A stretch of DNA of 64,000 bases from CALMFG01 sp963666035 (GTDB taxonomy: Bacteria; Bacillota; Clostridia; Christensenellales; CALMFG01): contig CAXXJI010000019.1 of NCBI GenBank assembly GCA_963666035.2, positions 62,001-126,000 on the forward strand, written 5' to 3'. The notes beneath the pieces were generated by a model. The model was not told where the DNA came from. It ran no database searches and saw nothing but the letters and a program-made list of their open reading frames with translations. Each line of letters begins with the position of its first letter. Position 1 is the first letter of the stretch. Positions 1-8,645 of the stretch are shown here, piece after piece. Made by a program: the position numbers and the translations under genes.

Positions 1-182
1 AAGGTAAAGGGTTCTATATGCGGGATGCCCTGCTGCAACACATAACGGCCGCTATTCAGCAGAAACCACACATCATTGGTCAGGTCCCGCCAAACCAGCA
101 GCAAAGGCAAAAAAAGTATCGCGATAAATATCGGACGATCTTTTAGATTGATATCGTCTGTCTTTCCCTGTTGCTTACCCAA
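1..182 (-). CDS. Membrane protein, N-terminal fragment (cut by window edge)
   Basis: About 60 codons are visible; the gene continues past position 1. The start is inferred as TTG at 182-180: it overlaps the TAA stop of the upstream flavoprotein gene (TAATTG), and GGAG lies about 7 bases upstream. The peptide has a charged N-terminus, then one hydrophobic segment (about residues 17-30). After that comes a D-x-W-F, G-R and G-I-P-H-x-E-P-F pattern, which I associate with the first external loop of polytopic mannosyltransferase-like or glycosyltransferase-family membrane proteins. Translational coupling to the flavoprotein and GtrA genes suggests a glycan role. The function is an inference from a short fragment. 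Confidence 0.6.
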   Translation of the reverse strand, partial: MGKQQGKTDDINLKDRPIFIAILFLPLLLVWRDLTNDVWFLLNSGRYVLQQGIPHIEPFT

Positions 183-1760
183 TTATTTCTCCTTTTTATC
201 TGCCGCTTCTTTGGTTTCATGATATTCGGCTTCGGCGTTCACCTGCCAGAGGCGCGTTTTGTCCGTTTTTCCCGCGGCCGCGATATCCACCGCCTCAATC
301 GCCGTCAGCATGGAATGGTCCATATTGTTATAACGATGCTGTCCGTTTCGGCCGATGCAAAACAGGTTGGCAAATCCGGAAAGATAGTCTTTGACAATGT
401 CAAAATTCTCATAGGTCCCAAAGTAAGCGGGATACGCTTTTTCCACATTAATGCGGATGCTATCCAGAACACTGCCCGCTTCGATTAAGCCTATCTTGAC
501 CGCTTCGGCTTCAGCAAATGCGATAAATGCTTTGTCGTCTTCTTTCCACATCTCGTCGCCGTCCTGACAAAAATATTCCAGACCAATCCAGACGGTATTT
601 TTAAAATCTTTAACCATATACGGTGACCAGTTATTGAATATCTGCACACGGCCCATCTTCACATCCGGCTCCTGCACATAGATCCAACAGTCGGGAACGA
701 TGTCTCCCACCGTTTTCAAGCCTGATGTATTTTTAATCTTCAATCGATCAACCAAAAGCCCCACCGTAATAAAATCGCGGTACGGCAGCTGACTGGCGGT
801 ATACTCAACATCCTTTGGTACCTCAGCGTCTATGGCCGCCACCAGGTCCTTCACCGGCATGGATGAGAACACATAGTCCGCTGGCAACGTCTGCTTTTTG
901 CCTTGGTCTTCCACCGTCACCGATACAATTCTATCCCCTTTGGTTTCAACGCCGATCACTTTCATGTTGTAACGCAATTCACCGCCTGCTTTTACCACCG
1001 CATCCGCCATGGTTTCCCAAAGCTGCCCCGGCCCGTATTTGGGGTAGAAGAACTGTTCAATTAAAGATGTTTCCACCTTCTTTTGCCCCACGCCTTTGCC
1101 TTGAAAAGGTTTGGCAATCATATGCCACAGCGCCTTGGCTAGTGATACGCCCTTTATCCGCTGAGCGCCCCAATCCGCCGAAATCTCATCGGGATACCGA
1201 CCCCAGACCTTATAGGTATAGTCTTTGAAAAACATTTGGTACAGCACCTTGCCAAAACGGTTGACCATAAAATCTTCCAATGTCTCTTCTTTGCGTTTGG
1301 AGAAACGCGACATGATATAGCTAAAACCCGCCGCCAGCGTATTTTTAAACCCCAGATTGGTCAATGTCTGCAATTTAAGGGAAATGGGATAATCGAAGAA
1401 TTTTCTTAAATACAATATCCGCGATACCCGGTTGCGGATCAAAAGCGCGTCTTCCCTTTCTGGATCAGGTCCGTCCTTTTCTAGCGGTTTATGATTCCTA
1501 AGCAAGATATCATCAACGGAATCCTTTCCCTGCACCGGCATCAGCTGACGCCACATATCCATCACAACTTCACTTTTCGAAAAAAAACGATGCCCCCCGA
1601 TATCAATACGGTTTCCACTGTGATTCACAGTACGGGAAATACCCCCAACAAAGTCATTCTTTTCAAGAATAATCGGTTGGATATCAGTTTTTTTAAGTAA
1701 TTCATAGGCGCATGTCAGCCCTGCCGGACCCGCGCCGATAATGATTGCCTTTTTCTTCAC
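183..1760 (-). CDS. FAD-dependent UDP-galactopyranose-mutase-like oxidoreductase
   Basis: 525 residues. The N-terminus has a Rossmann dinucleotide-binding motif (IIGAGPAGLTCAYEL, about residues 7-21). It is followed by a GGISRT motif and a GGHRFF segment, typical of the amine-oxidase / protoporphyrinogen-oxidase / UDP-galactopyranose mutase superfamily. The C-terminal part holds a GRNGQHRYNNMDHSM block, which closes the FAD site in this family. Length and motifs fit the Glf-like proteins often found in polysaccharide loci, which differ from classical Glf. It lies 5 bases after the GtrA gene and overlaps the next gene, so the three form one minus-strand operon. The likely role is redox or ring-contraction chemistry on a nucleotide sugar; the exact substrate is unknown. 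Confidence 0.8.
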   Translation of the reverse strand: MKKKAIIIGAGPAGLTCAYELLKKTDIQPIILEKNDFVGGISRTVNHSGNRIDIGGHRFFSKSEVVMDMWRQLMPVQGKDSVDDILLRNHKPLEKDGPDPEREDALLIRNRVSRILYLRKFFDYPISLKLQTLTNLGFKNTLAAGFSYIMSRFSKRKEETLEDFMVNRFGKVLYQMFFKDYTYKVWGRYPDEISADWGAQRIKGVSLAKALWHMIAKPFQGKGVGQKKVETSLIEQFFYPKYGPGQLWETMADAVVKAGGELRYNMKVIGVETKGDRIVSVTVEDQGKKQTLPADYVFSSMPVKDLVAAIDAEVPKDVEYTASQLPYRDFITVGLLVDRLKIKNTSGLKTVGDIVPDCWIYVQEPDVKMGRVQIFNNWSPYMVKDFKNTVWIGLEYFCQDGDEMWKEDDKAFIAFAEAEAVKIGLIEAGSVLDSIRINVEKAYPAYFGTYENFDIVKDYLSGFANLFCIGRNGQHRYNNMDHSMLTAIEAVDIAAAGKTDKTRLWQVNAEAEYHETKEAADKKEK

Positions 1761-1765
1761 GTCTG

Positions 1766-2230
1766 CTATTCCTCTTTATCCGCCGGTCCATCCGGACCTA
1801 CTTCTGCTTTGGTATTAAAAATCAAGAATTTACGCGCCAAATAGTTCCACACAAGCACAATGCCCGTCACGACGATTTTTACAATCAAATAATTGATGCG
1901 GATAACCTCAACCCCCAGCTTCATGCCGGCTTCGTTCATAGCAAGGCCAACCACACCAATGACAACAAAGATCAATCTGTCTTTATGCGTTCTGCCCTGG
2001 CTTGTACCCTTTGCAGAAAGAAAAACATATTTTAAGCAAAGCAAATAGTTTGTCGTCAATCCCGCCAAAAACCCGATTGCAGTCGAGATATATAGGGTAT
2101 ATGGAACACTGTTTAAAAGATGTTCCTTACATAAATAAAGCACCCCGATATCGACCAAAAATGCCAAGCCGCCCACGACCGCATATCGGAGAAATTCATA
2201 TGCTGCACGCTTTAGTTTTGATATATTCAA
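1766..2230 (-). CDS. GtrA-family membrane protein
   Basis: 154 residues with four predicted hydrophobic segments and the GtrA-type opening (FLRYAVVGGLAFLVDIGVLYL, about residues 14-34). GtrA proteins are small flippase-like proteins that work with a GtrB polyprenyl-phosphate glycosyltransferase to move lipid-linked sugars across the membrane. The C-terminus is acidic and hydrophilic. It is the first gene of the leftward operon with the flavoprotein. A GtrB-like gene lies divergently at 2489, so the pairing of functions is plausible although the genes are on opposite strands. Confidence 0.85.
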   Translation of the reverse strand: MNISKLKRAAYEFLRYAVVGGLAFLVDIGVLYLCKEHLLNSVPYTLYISTAIGFLAGLTTNYLLCLKYVFLSAKGTSQGRTHKDRLIFVVIGVVGLAMNEAGMKLGVEVIRINYLIVKIVVTGIVLVWNYLARKFLIFNTKAEVGPDGPADKEE

Positions 2231-2287
2231 TGCATTCCTCCAAAGTTGGTTTCTCTAAAAAAGTGTATCCAGTAATAAGGCTGTATA

Positions 2288-2293
2288 ATTATA
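2288..2293 (-). promoter_or_regulatory. Extended -10 for the gtrA operon
   Basis: On the minus strand the sequence reads TGG-TATAAT, an extended -10 element about 58 bases before the GtrA start. The -35 position (TGGCAA, 17-base spacer) is weak. Confidence 0.45.
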
Positions 2294-2420
2294 CCATGTG
2301 AATAAAGTGATTGCCATTCCTCTTTTACGCTTTTTTCAAATTTTTATGTCGTTTATTAATACAATGACAAATAGCCATTTCCAAAAGTAATTGATAAGTC
2401 CTTGTACATCATATGAGAAT

Positions 2421-2448
2421 TTCACTTTTTATAGTTTTATGATATAAT
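2421..2448 (+). promoter_or_regulatory. Promoter for the GT2/ArnEF-like operon
   Basis: TTCACT at 2421-2426 and TATAAT at 2443-2448 are separated by 16 bases. TGA directly precedes the -10 hexamer, giving an extended -10. It lies 41 bases upstream of the GTG start at 2489, in a divergent promoter region shared with the GtrA operon. Confidence 0.6.
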
Positions 2449-2488
2449 CTGATAGATTTTTGATAATAAAAAATAAGGCGGAGTATTT

Positions 2489-3430
2489 GTGAAAAATATT
2501 AAACTGTCAATCGTCATCCCGGTTTTCAACTCGCAAGATACGCTGGAGGACGTGCTGAATCAAACCGAAAGTTGTCTTGGCAAGGTGGACTGGGTGAATT
2601 CAGTCGAATTTATTATCGTCAATGACGGAAGCCATGATGCCTCAGCCGCGGTTTGTGAAAAACTGGCCGAGCGGAAAAACGTTTGTTATATCAATTTTAC
2701 TAAAAATTTCGGCCAGCATCACGCACTGCTCTGCGGATATAAGGAAGCCACAGGCGATATTGTTGTCAAGATGGACGACGATTTGCAGACCAAGCCTGAA
2801 GACGTACCGACATTGGTACAGTCTTTAATTGACAGAGACGCTGATGTGGTTTTTGCACGCTTCACCAATAATTCCACCTCCGCCATTCGGCAGTGGGGTT
2901 CCTGGCTGAACAATAAAATGGCTACCATGCTGCTTGAAAAACCCAAAGGCGTGACAGTCAGTGGTTTTTACGCGATGCGCGATTATGTCGTAAAAAACAT
3001 CACCACCTACACGAACCCTTACCCATATATCGCAGGCCTGATTTTCCGCGTCACCGATAATATCATCAACGTCGATTTACAGCAAGGCAAACGTGCCGCC
3101 GGCACTTCCAACTATACCTTAAAAAAGCTCATACGACTCTGGGTGAATGGCTTTGTCAATTTTTCAGTAAAGCCCTTGCGAATGGCTTCAGTTTTAGGTT
3201 CCTGCTTGTCACTGGTGGGTTTTGTCTTTCTCATCGTGCTGCTGATCCGTCGTCTTCTGGACGCCACCACTCAGCTCGGCTGGACATCCACCATCGCCGC
3301 CATCATATTTTTTGGCGGTATCCAGCTTCTGTCTTTGGGTCTCATTGGTGAGTATGTCGGCCGCATCTTTATTTCGATCAATCAATTCCCTCAATATGTG
3401 GTGAAAGGTAAAAAAGATGGCCGAAATTAA
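2489..3430 (+). CDS. GT2 polyprenyl-phosphate glycosyltransferase (GtrB/ArnC-like)
   Basis: 313 residues from a GTG start preceded by GGCGGAG. The N-terminal GT-A domain has the family 2 opening (IVIPVFNSQDTLEDVL) and a DDD metal-binding motif (KMDDDLQTKP, about residues 96-105). Two C-terminal hydrophobic segments (about 235-255 and 267-290) match the layout of DPM1, GtrB and ArnC enzymes. These load a sugar onto undecaprenyl phosphate at the inner face of the membrane. The following two genes are ArnE/ArnF-like, and the start of the next gene overlaps this one by 14 bases. I infer a lipid-linked sugar made here and flipped by the downstream pair; the sugar is not determined. Confidence 0.88.
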   Translation: MKNIKLSIVIPVFNSQDTLEDVLNQTESCLGKVDWVNSVEFIIVNDGSHDASAAVCEKLAERKNVCYINFTKNFGQHHALLCGYKEATGDIVVKMDDDLQTKPEDVPTLVQSLIDRDADVVFARFTNNSTSAIRQWGSWLNNKMATMLLEKPKGVTVSGFYAMRDYVVKNITTYTNPYPYIAGLIFRVTDNIINVDLQQGKRAAGTSNYTLKKLIRLWVNGFVNFSVKPLRMASVLGSCLSLVGFVFLIVLLIRRLLDATTQLGWTSTIAAIIFFGGIQLLSLGLIGEYVGRIFISINQFPQYVVKGKKDGRN

Positions 3431-3770
3431 AACAAAGCTGGGATTCTGGGACATTCTGAAAATACAAGCAGTAGTCTGTTTTTTTTCCATCATCGGCGTA
3501 CTCTCAAAAACGGCGGCGGGGTTCCCATTCTTCTCGGTCGAATTCTTTGCAATCTACGCACTGGTGCTTTTCTGCTTTATGATCTATGCGTTTTTTTGGC
3601 AGAAACTACTGATGCGCTATCCGCTGTTTTCGGTTTATTCAAATCGTGCGCTATTGGTCGTATGGTCGCTTCTGTGGGCTGTTTTGCTTTTCAGGGAAAC
3701 CATCACGCTTTTCAACGTTATCGGCGTTGTCATCATCATCGTCGGCATTCTGGTGATCAGCCATGAATGA
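3417..3770 (+). CDS. EamA/SMR-type small membrane protein, ArnE-like
   Basis: 117 residues with four hydrophobic segments and the conserved membrane pattern of half-size drug/metabolite transporters (LLFRETITLFNVIGVVIII near the C-terminus). It overlaps the glycosyltransferase gene at its 5' end and the next small membrane gene at its 3' end, so translation is coupled. In Gram-negative bacteria two such proteins (ArnE and ArnF) together flip undecaprenyl-phosphate-aminoarabinose. The same arrangement next to an ArnC/GtrB-like enzyme supports a heterodimeric flippase here by analogy. Sequence similarity beyond the fold cannot be measured here. Confidence 0.7.
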   Translation: MAEIKTKLGFWDILKIQAVVCFFSIIGVLSKTAAGFPFFSVEFFAIYALVLFCFMIYAFFWQKLLMRYPLFSVYSNRALLVVWSLLWAVLLFRETITLFNVIGVVIIIVGILVISHE

Positions 3771-4119
3771 CAAACACATGTTTTTAATCATGGGACTTTT
3801 TGTTCTGCTCACGCTGTTTTCCGCGCTGGCGCAGGTGCTCCTGAAAACCAGCGCCAACAAAGTGTACACAAGCAAGATCAAAGAATACTTAAACCCCTAT
3901 GTGCTCAGCGGATACGCCATCTTTGTGCTGTGTACCCTTGGCAGTATTTACTGTTACCGAACGCTGGATTTAAAACAGGGCGGTGTTCTGCAGATGTCCT
4001 CGTATGTGTTTATCCTCATACTCGACCGTCTGTTCTTCAAAGAAAGAATAAATTTAAGAAAAATCTTGGGCATGGCACTCATCATGACCGGAATTTTCAT
4101 CTTTTATATCGGGAGATAA
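3763..4119 (+). CDS. EamA/SMR-type small membrane protein, ArnF-like
   Basis: 118 residues with four hydrophobic segments. An early SALAQVLLKTSANK stretch resembles SMR/EamA proteins, and an ILDRLFFKERI loop comes before the last helix. It overlaps the previous gene by 8 bases and is followed after 3 bases by the sulfotransferase gene. It probably forms a heterodimer with the preceding protein to flip a lipid-linked sugar. Its role as a general drug efflux protein is less likely, given the tight coupling to glycosyltransferase and sugar-decoration genes. Confidence 0.7.
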   Translation: MNDKHMFLIMGLFVLLTLFSALAQVLLKTSANKVYTSKIKEYLNPYVLSGYAIFVLCTLGSIYCYRTLDLKQGGVLQMSSYVFILILDRLFFKERINLRKILGMALIMTGIFIFYIGR

Positions 4120-4122
4120 TCT

Positions 4123-4938
4123 ATGCGTTATTCAAAAATCCTATCCATCCACGGCGCGCCCCGCTCGGGCACCAGCTGGCTTGGCCAGTTGTTCAGTTCT
4201 TCACCAAAAATCCGGTTTAAGTTCCAGCCGTTTTATTCATATGCTTTTCGCGATAAGCTTACCATGGACGACGATGTGCAGAAAACGCGTACGTTTTTTG
4301 ACGAATTATATGCGTCCGAAGAAGCCTATCTGGACCGAAAAGACCAGATCAAGTCGGGCATTTACCCGGAGTTTAAGGAGAAGGAAGACCAGCCGCCGTT
4401 TCTCTCTTTAAAGTCAGTCAAGTATCATTACCTTGTCCCAAAATTCTTAAGAGAGCTTGATGACTTTGAGATGGTCGCGATCATTCGTAACCCAAAAGCG
4501 GTGATGAATTCTTTTTTAAACGCACCGCGCGAATTCGATCCCTCGTTAAACCGGCTGGAGGAATGGCGCTTTGCACAAACCCGTAATGATTTTCGTCCCG
4601 AATACTACTACGGTTTCCACCGCTGGGTGGAATGCAATATGCTGTTTTTGGAAATGAAAAAAAGATATCCCGACCGCGTGCATATCCTAAAATACAGCGC
4701 GCTTTCTCAAAACACCGAATCCGTTTTGGGCGCATGCTTTGCAAAGTTGGGTGTGCCGATGCATCAACAGACGCTGGATTTTATCAAAGCCTCATCCGAA
4801 ACATTCCAAGACGATCCCTATTCGGTTTTTCGCGGGAAACAGGACATCGAGGGATGGAGAAAAACGCTGGAAAAGGAAATTCAGGATGCCATCGACAAGG
4901 ATATCCTGGGCACGCCTTTAGCTGAATTTTTGGAGTAA
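4123..4938 (+). CDS. Sulfotransferase-like protein
   Basis: 271 residues. The N-terminus carries a GAPRSGTSWLGQL motif (about residues 11-23), the 5'-phosphosulfate-binding loop of PAPS-dependent sulfotransferases. A second motif, VAIIRNPKAVMNSFLN in the middle of the protein, matches the 3'-phosphate-binding region. No signal peptide is seen, so it acts in the cytosol, as expected for a PAPS enzyme. It sits inside the glycan operon, 3 bases after the ArnF-like gene and 5 before the acyltransferase gene. I infer sulfation of a lipid-linked sugar or glycan precursor. PAPS synthesis genes are not in this window. Confidence 0.78.
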   Translation: MRYSKILSIHGAPRSGTSWLGQLFSSSPKIRFKFQPFYSYAFRDKLTMDDDVQKTRTFFDELYASEEAYLDRKDQIKSGIYPEFKEKEDQPPFLSLKSVKYHYLVPKFLRELDDFEMVAIIRNPKAVMNSFLNAPREFDPSLNRLEEWRFAQTRNDFRPEYYYGFHRWVECNMLFLEMKKRYPDRVHILKYSALSQNTESVLGACFAKLGVPMHQQTLDFIKASSETFQDDPYSVFRGKQDIEGWRKTLEKEIQDAIDKDILGTPLAEFLE

Positions 4939-4943
4939 ACTTT

Positions 4944-5519
4944 ATGAAAATGGAACACGGTTATTTCTTTAAAAAATACGTGGTCAAACTCGCCAGCTAC
5001 AGCTACCTTCATCAGCTGGTTTATCGCTTTTTAGAGATCATGCCTTACCCTGTGCGATACCTCTATTTTAAGTTGCGCTTAAATCATATGGGCAAGGGCG
5101 TCTATATCGATTATGAGTGTGATTTTCGGTATCACCAGCAAATCGCTATTGGTGACGGCACCATCATCAACCGCGGATGTAAAATCTTCGGCTCCCGCTA
5201 CGGCGACGGTGTTAAAGTGGAAATTGGGAAGTACTGCAAGCTGGCACCTTACGTCTGCCTGTTTGCGGCCGGGCACGACCCGCATTACCTGCAGTTGCCC
5301 AACAACGGTGCAGATATCATCATCGGCGACTATGTGTGGATTGGCGGCGGAGCAAAGATTCTGCAAGGCGTGACCATCGGCGAAGGTGCTGTGGTTGGTG
5401 CCGGCAGTGTGGTGACCAAAGATGTTGCGCCCTATACGGTGGTCGGCGGTGTGCCGGCAAAAATGATTAAAACGCGCGATGTAGACCCCAGTGCCGAGCC
5501 GGACGCTCATCTTTTATAA
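4944..5519 (+). CDS. Hexapeptide-repeat acyltransferase
   Basis: 191 residues with a left-handed beta-helix signature. Repeated hexads run from about residue 65 to 175 (IGDGTIINRG, then IIIGDYVWIGGGAKILQGV and IGEGAVVGAGSVV), and the protein ends with the GGVPAKMIK closure typical of the LacA/CysE-like O-acetyltransferase family. The AAGHDPH segment supplies the usual catalytic histidine. It is the last gene of the rightward glycan operon. Its stop lies only 6 bases from the stop of the convergent aminotransferase gene, leaving no room for a separate terminator. It probably acetylates a sugar; the acceptor is unknown. Confidence 0.82.
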   Translation: MKMEHGYFFKKYVVKLASYSYLHQLVYRFLEIMPYPVRYLYFKLRLNHMGKGVYIDYECDFRYHQQIAIGDGTIINRGCKIFGSRYGDGVKVEIGKYCKLAPYVCLFAAGHDPHYLQLPNNGADIIIGDYVWIGGGAKILQGVTIGEGAVVGAGSVVTKDVAPYTVVGGVPAKMIKTRDVDPSAEPDAHLL

Positions 5520-5525
5520 TTTCAG

Positions 5526-6668
5526 TTAATAGAAAGTTTTTATGGCGTGTAAAATATAATCGATATCCGATTCTGTCATGCCCGCATACAGCGGCAGGCG
5601 AAGCAGGGTATCGCTTATTTTTTCAGTGAACGGCAAATCCCCCACCTTGTTCCCCATCTTAATCCCCATATTTGATGTATGCAATGGCAGGTAATGGAAC
5701 ACGGCGTTGATGCCGTTTTTCTTTAAGTGCGCCATCATCGCATCCCGCTCTTCTCCGGAGTGAAACAGCAGATAGAACATATGGTGGTTGATCGTGTTAT
5801 AGTTAGGGATCTTAGGTATCTGGAATCTGCCCAATTGTGCATACGGCACCAGTGCTTTTAAGTAGCGGCGGTACACATGTCCGCGCAGGTCATTGATTTC
5901 GTCAAGTGCCTCAACCTGTGCCCAAAGATGTGCTGCCAAAAGATCGGACGGCAAATAGGATGACCCTGAGCCAACCCAGGAATATTTATCGATCTCTCCT
6001 CGGAAGAACTTGGAACGGTTGGTACCTTTCTCCCGAATAATCTCAGCACGCTCAATCAGCGCTTGATCGTTCACATTGATAAGCAACGCGCCGCCTTCTC
6101 CGCAAGAATAGTTCTTGGTTTCGTGGAATGAGTAGCAGCCCATATGGCCGATGGTGCCCAGCCACCGGTCTTTATACTTTGCGTATACCGCCTGCGCCGC
6201 ATCTTCCACGACATAGAACCCATATTCCCGGCTCATCGCCATCAGTTTGTCCATATCACACGAAGCGGAAGCGTAATGCACCGGCATCACCAGCCGCGTA
6301 TTTTTGGTCAGTTTTCTTTTTACGTCATCAAGGTCTATATTGAGTGTTTCATCAATTTCAGCAAAAACAATTGTCGCCCCACGCAAAACCACCGCATTTG
6401 CGGTAGAGACAAAGGTAAAGGACGGCATAATCACTTCATCTCCCGGCCCAATATCCAGCGCTAAACACGCCATATCCAGCGCCGAGGAGCAGGATGTGGT
6501 CAGCAGTGCCCTTTTGGCACCAAAAGTGGCTTCCAAAAAAGCGGAAACTTCTTTGGTATACTTCCCATCACCGCAGTGTTTGTGGCTGCTCATCGCATCT
6601 GCAATATATTCAATTTCTTTGCCCGTGGTGTATGGGCGGTTAAAAGGAATGTTCTTTTTAGTATCCAT
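5526..6668 (-). CDS. wecE: dTDP-4-amino-4,6-dideoxygalactose transaminase (WecE/RffA type)
   Basis: 380 residues and close in pattern to Escherichia coli RffA/WecE. It opens with IPFNRP, carries CGDGKYTKE, then PGDEVIMPSFTFVSTANAVVLRGA, VVEDAAQ (Asp156) and SFHETKNY with the likely PLP-binding Lys185. This is followed by ERAEIIREKGTNRS and FFRGEIDKY. The enzyme belongs to the DegT/DnrJ/EryC1/StrS group and transfers an amino group from glutamate to dTDP-4-keto-6-deoxyglucose, giving dTDP-Fuc4N. It is transcribed toward the glycan operon and ends 6 bases from it. The amino sugar may feed the sulfotransferase and acyltransferase enzymes nearby; that link is inferred. Confidence 0.85.
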   Translation of the reverse strand: MDTKKNIPFNRPYTTGKEIEYIADAMSSHKHCGDGKYTKEVSAFLEATFGAKRALLTTSCSSALDMACLALDIGPGDEVIMPSFTFVSTANAVVLRGATIVFAEIDETLNIDLDDVKRKLTKNTRLVMPVHYASASCDMDKLMAMSREYGFYVVEDAAQAVYAKYKDRWLGTIGHMGCYSFHETKNYSCGEGGALLINVNDQALIERAEIIREKGTNRSKFFRGEIDKYSWVGSGSSYLPSDLLAAHLWAQVEALDEINDLRGHVYRRYLKALVPYAQLGRFQIPKIPNYNTINHHMFYLLFHSGEERDAMMAHLKKNGINAVFHYLPLHTSNMGIKMGNKVGDLPFTEKISDTLLRLPLYAGMTESDIDYILHAIKTFY

Positions 6669-6858
6669 CGCATAATATTCTATTCGATTGCCTAAAGTTT
6701 TTCAACTTATTTCTAGCCGTTTTCCCAGTTTTGCGGTAAAATATGTATTGGTTGTTTATAATGTTTCAAAAATATTTTTAGCATCTGAAATCATTGGCTG
6801 ATAGACATAGCCCTGCAAAAGCATGGCATCACAGTCAATCAAAAACTGGAGAGCCTAT

Positions 6859-8472
6859 ATGAAAAAAACCTTTCAAGTGTTTATTAAAGAAAATCGCTTG
6901 CTGATTTTTCTGCTTGCCTTGGTGACATTGTTGTGTTACGGCTTCACTGTCACGCACTATGCAATCGGCGTGGACAACACCTACGGCAGTTTTTACTACA
7001 ATCAGGGCGGACTGATTGCACAAGGACGGTTAACCCTGTCGTTAATTGATAAGCTGATTATGCCCTTGGATGGCACCCCGTTCTGGTCCAACCTGATGGG
7101 AACCATCATTCTTTATATTGCTGTATTGACATGGTGCGGATATCTTTTCATCGTTTCCAAAGAAAAGCTACCAAAGCCAGCATTGATTATTTTTGGAACC
7201 GTGATGATCTCTTACCCAATGATTAACGAAACCTTCATTTACAACCCCTGGTCTTTTTCCATCTCCTATCTGCTTTGTGCATTGTCGCTTATCGCATATG
7301 AGAAGCTCAGCGAATCATTCGGGTGGGGCCGGCTGATTTCAGTTTTTGTTTTCCTGTTTTTCCTTATCTCGCTCAATGAATCATTCGCTCCGGTTTTTCT
7401 CTTGGGTCTGCTATTCAGCATGATCTTACGCTACGTCCTCAACCCGGGCAGTGAGCCAAAACTGAAAGCAGCTTCCCGTTATTTCTTCTTCGCTGTACTG
7501 ATTCTTTTTGCGGCGGCGGTGACGGAACACTTCACCGCACTCGCTTTAAAACGGATATTGGGTTATCAGTTCGGCGGCGGTGCCAACAACGATATTGAAT
7601 GGATGCAATACGGCATCCTGTTTTCACTAAAATCCTTAAGTATCGGCATCATCTACCGCTACTTTTTGGCCGCTTACTGGTATTTCCCCATCACCCTTTT
7701 GCTGACCGTTTCGGTCGTGGCAGTGGTTCTGGCAGTCTATTTTGCCATTAAACGAAAGCGCGCCATCATCCTTTTGCTCTTTCTCGGGCTGTTTCTGGCA
7801 CTGATTGCACTCAGTTTGGTCAAAGGGCATGTCACCCACTATCGTACATGTTCCGCCTTCGCGCCATTTATTGCATTTATACTGATGCTCTGCTTTTCTG
7901 TTTTTAATAAAAAGCCGCTACGGATTATCTTCGTCATACTGATGTTGGTTCTGGTCATCAACCAGACCCGTATTTTAAACAACTGGTTTGTCAACGATTA
8001 TATGCGCTATGAAAGCGATAAAGAGATTGCCCTGCATACCGCAAAAGATTTGGAAAGCGGCTTTGAAGTCACCAAACCCGTTGTGTTCGCAGGCGATACA
8101 GCCATGGCCCCGCAGGTTAAGAAAGTGGCTTCCAATGGTCTGCCAATTATCGGCTGGGCCACAAACGCGGGTCAGGGCGATTCCCAGATGCATCAATTTA
8201 TGCTGATGCATGGACACGAATATGTATCCGGCACACAAAGCATGATCGATAACGGCAGGATGCTCGCAGAAAATCAGGCGGAATACCCAAAGGCGGGGTA
8301 CATCGTTGATTACGGAGAATTTATCGTCGTCAATTTCGGTGATAATTATCGATGGCGTTTGGAGGAAAAAGAGAAAGCCGTACAAACCTGGTTTATCAAT
8401 GCCATGGTTAAAGTTACGCATATGGATAAAACCTATTTAGAAGGACAGCTTGCCACAGCCATCAACGACTAA
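6859..8472 (+). CDS. GtrII-like membrane glycosyltransferase
   Basis: 537 residues from the ATG at 6859, which has GGAGAG 4-5 bases upstream. An in-frame ATG at 6823 lacks a ribosome binding site. The protein has roughly ten to twelve hydrophobic segments (about residues 15-385) and a C-terminal soluble, probably extracytoplasmic domain. An early HYAIGVDNTYG segment with an acidic residue after the first membrane span recalls GT-C folds and the Glucos_trans_II (GtrII) family of O-antigen glucosyltransferases. These use a polyprenyl-phosphate sugar made by GtrB and flipped by GtrA, both encoded nearby. The family call rests on topology and local pattern, not on an alignment. Confidence 0.72.
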   Translation: MKKTFQVFIKENRLLIFLLALVTLLCYGFTVTHYAIGVDNTYGSFYYNQGGLIAQGRLTLSLIDKLIMPLDGTPFWSNLMGTIILYIAVLTWCGYLFIVSKEKLPKPALIIFGTVMISYPMINETFIYNPWSFSISYLLCALSLIAYEKLSESFGWGRLISVFVFLFFLISLNESFAPVFLLGLLFSMILRYVLNPGSEPKLKAASRYFFFAVLILFAAAVTEHFTALALKRILGYQFGGGANNDIEWMQYGILFSLKSLSIGIIYRYFLAAYWYFPITLLLTVSVVAVVLAVYFAIKRKRAIILLLFLGLFLALIALSLVKGHVTHYRTCSAFAPFIAFILMLCFSVFNKKPLRIIFVILMLVLVINQTRILNNWFVNDYMRYESDKEIALHTAKDLESGFEVTKPVVFAGDTAMAPQVKKVASNGLPIIGWATNAGQGDSQMHQFMLMHGHEYVSGTQSMIDNGRMLAENQAEYPKAGYIVDYGEFIVVNFGDNYRWRLEEKEKAVQTWFINAMVKVTHMDKTYLEGQLATAIND

Positions 8473-8492
8473 ACCAACAAAAACGCATACTT

Positions 8493-8524
8493 AAACGGAT
8501 ATCCTTAAGGATATCCGTTTTTTT
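8493..8524 (+). terminator. Rho-independent terminator of the GtrII-like gene
   Basis: A perfect 12-base stem, AAACGGATATCC / GGATATCCGTTT with a TTAA loop, is followed by further T residues, 20 bases after the stop codon. Confidence 0.9.
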
Positions 8525-8557
8525 ATCAAAATAATACGGCCCGAAGACCGTATTATT
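8522..8557 (-). terminator. Terminator of the small membrane-protein genes
   Basis: A 10-base perfect stem (AATAATACGG / CCGTATTATT, 8530-8557) is followed on the minus strand by TTTTG and later an A-rich stretch. It lies about 90 bases past the stop of the 46-residue ORF. Confidence 0.65.
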
Positions 8558-8645
8558 ATATCTTTGTTCTGCTAAAACCTGTTCACCAACGCTGTATGCC
8601 TGCGCTTCTAATGTGTTTTCAACACCTGGATCCATACACCGCTTT

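Noticed and set aside
6823..6858. Upstream start for the GtrII-like gene
   Set aside because: No ribosome binding site precedes 6823, while the ATG at 6859 has GGAGAG at good spacing and begins a typical charged N-terminus before the first helix.
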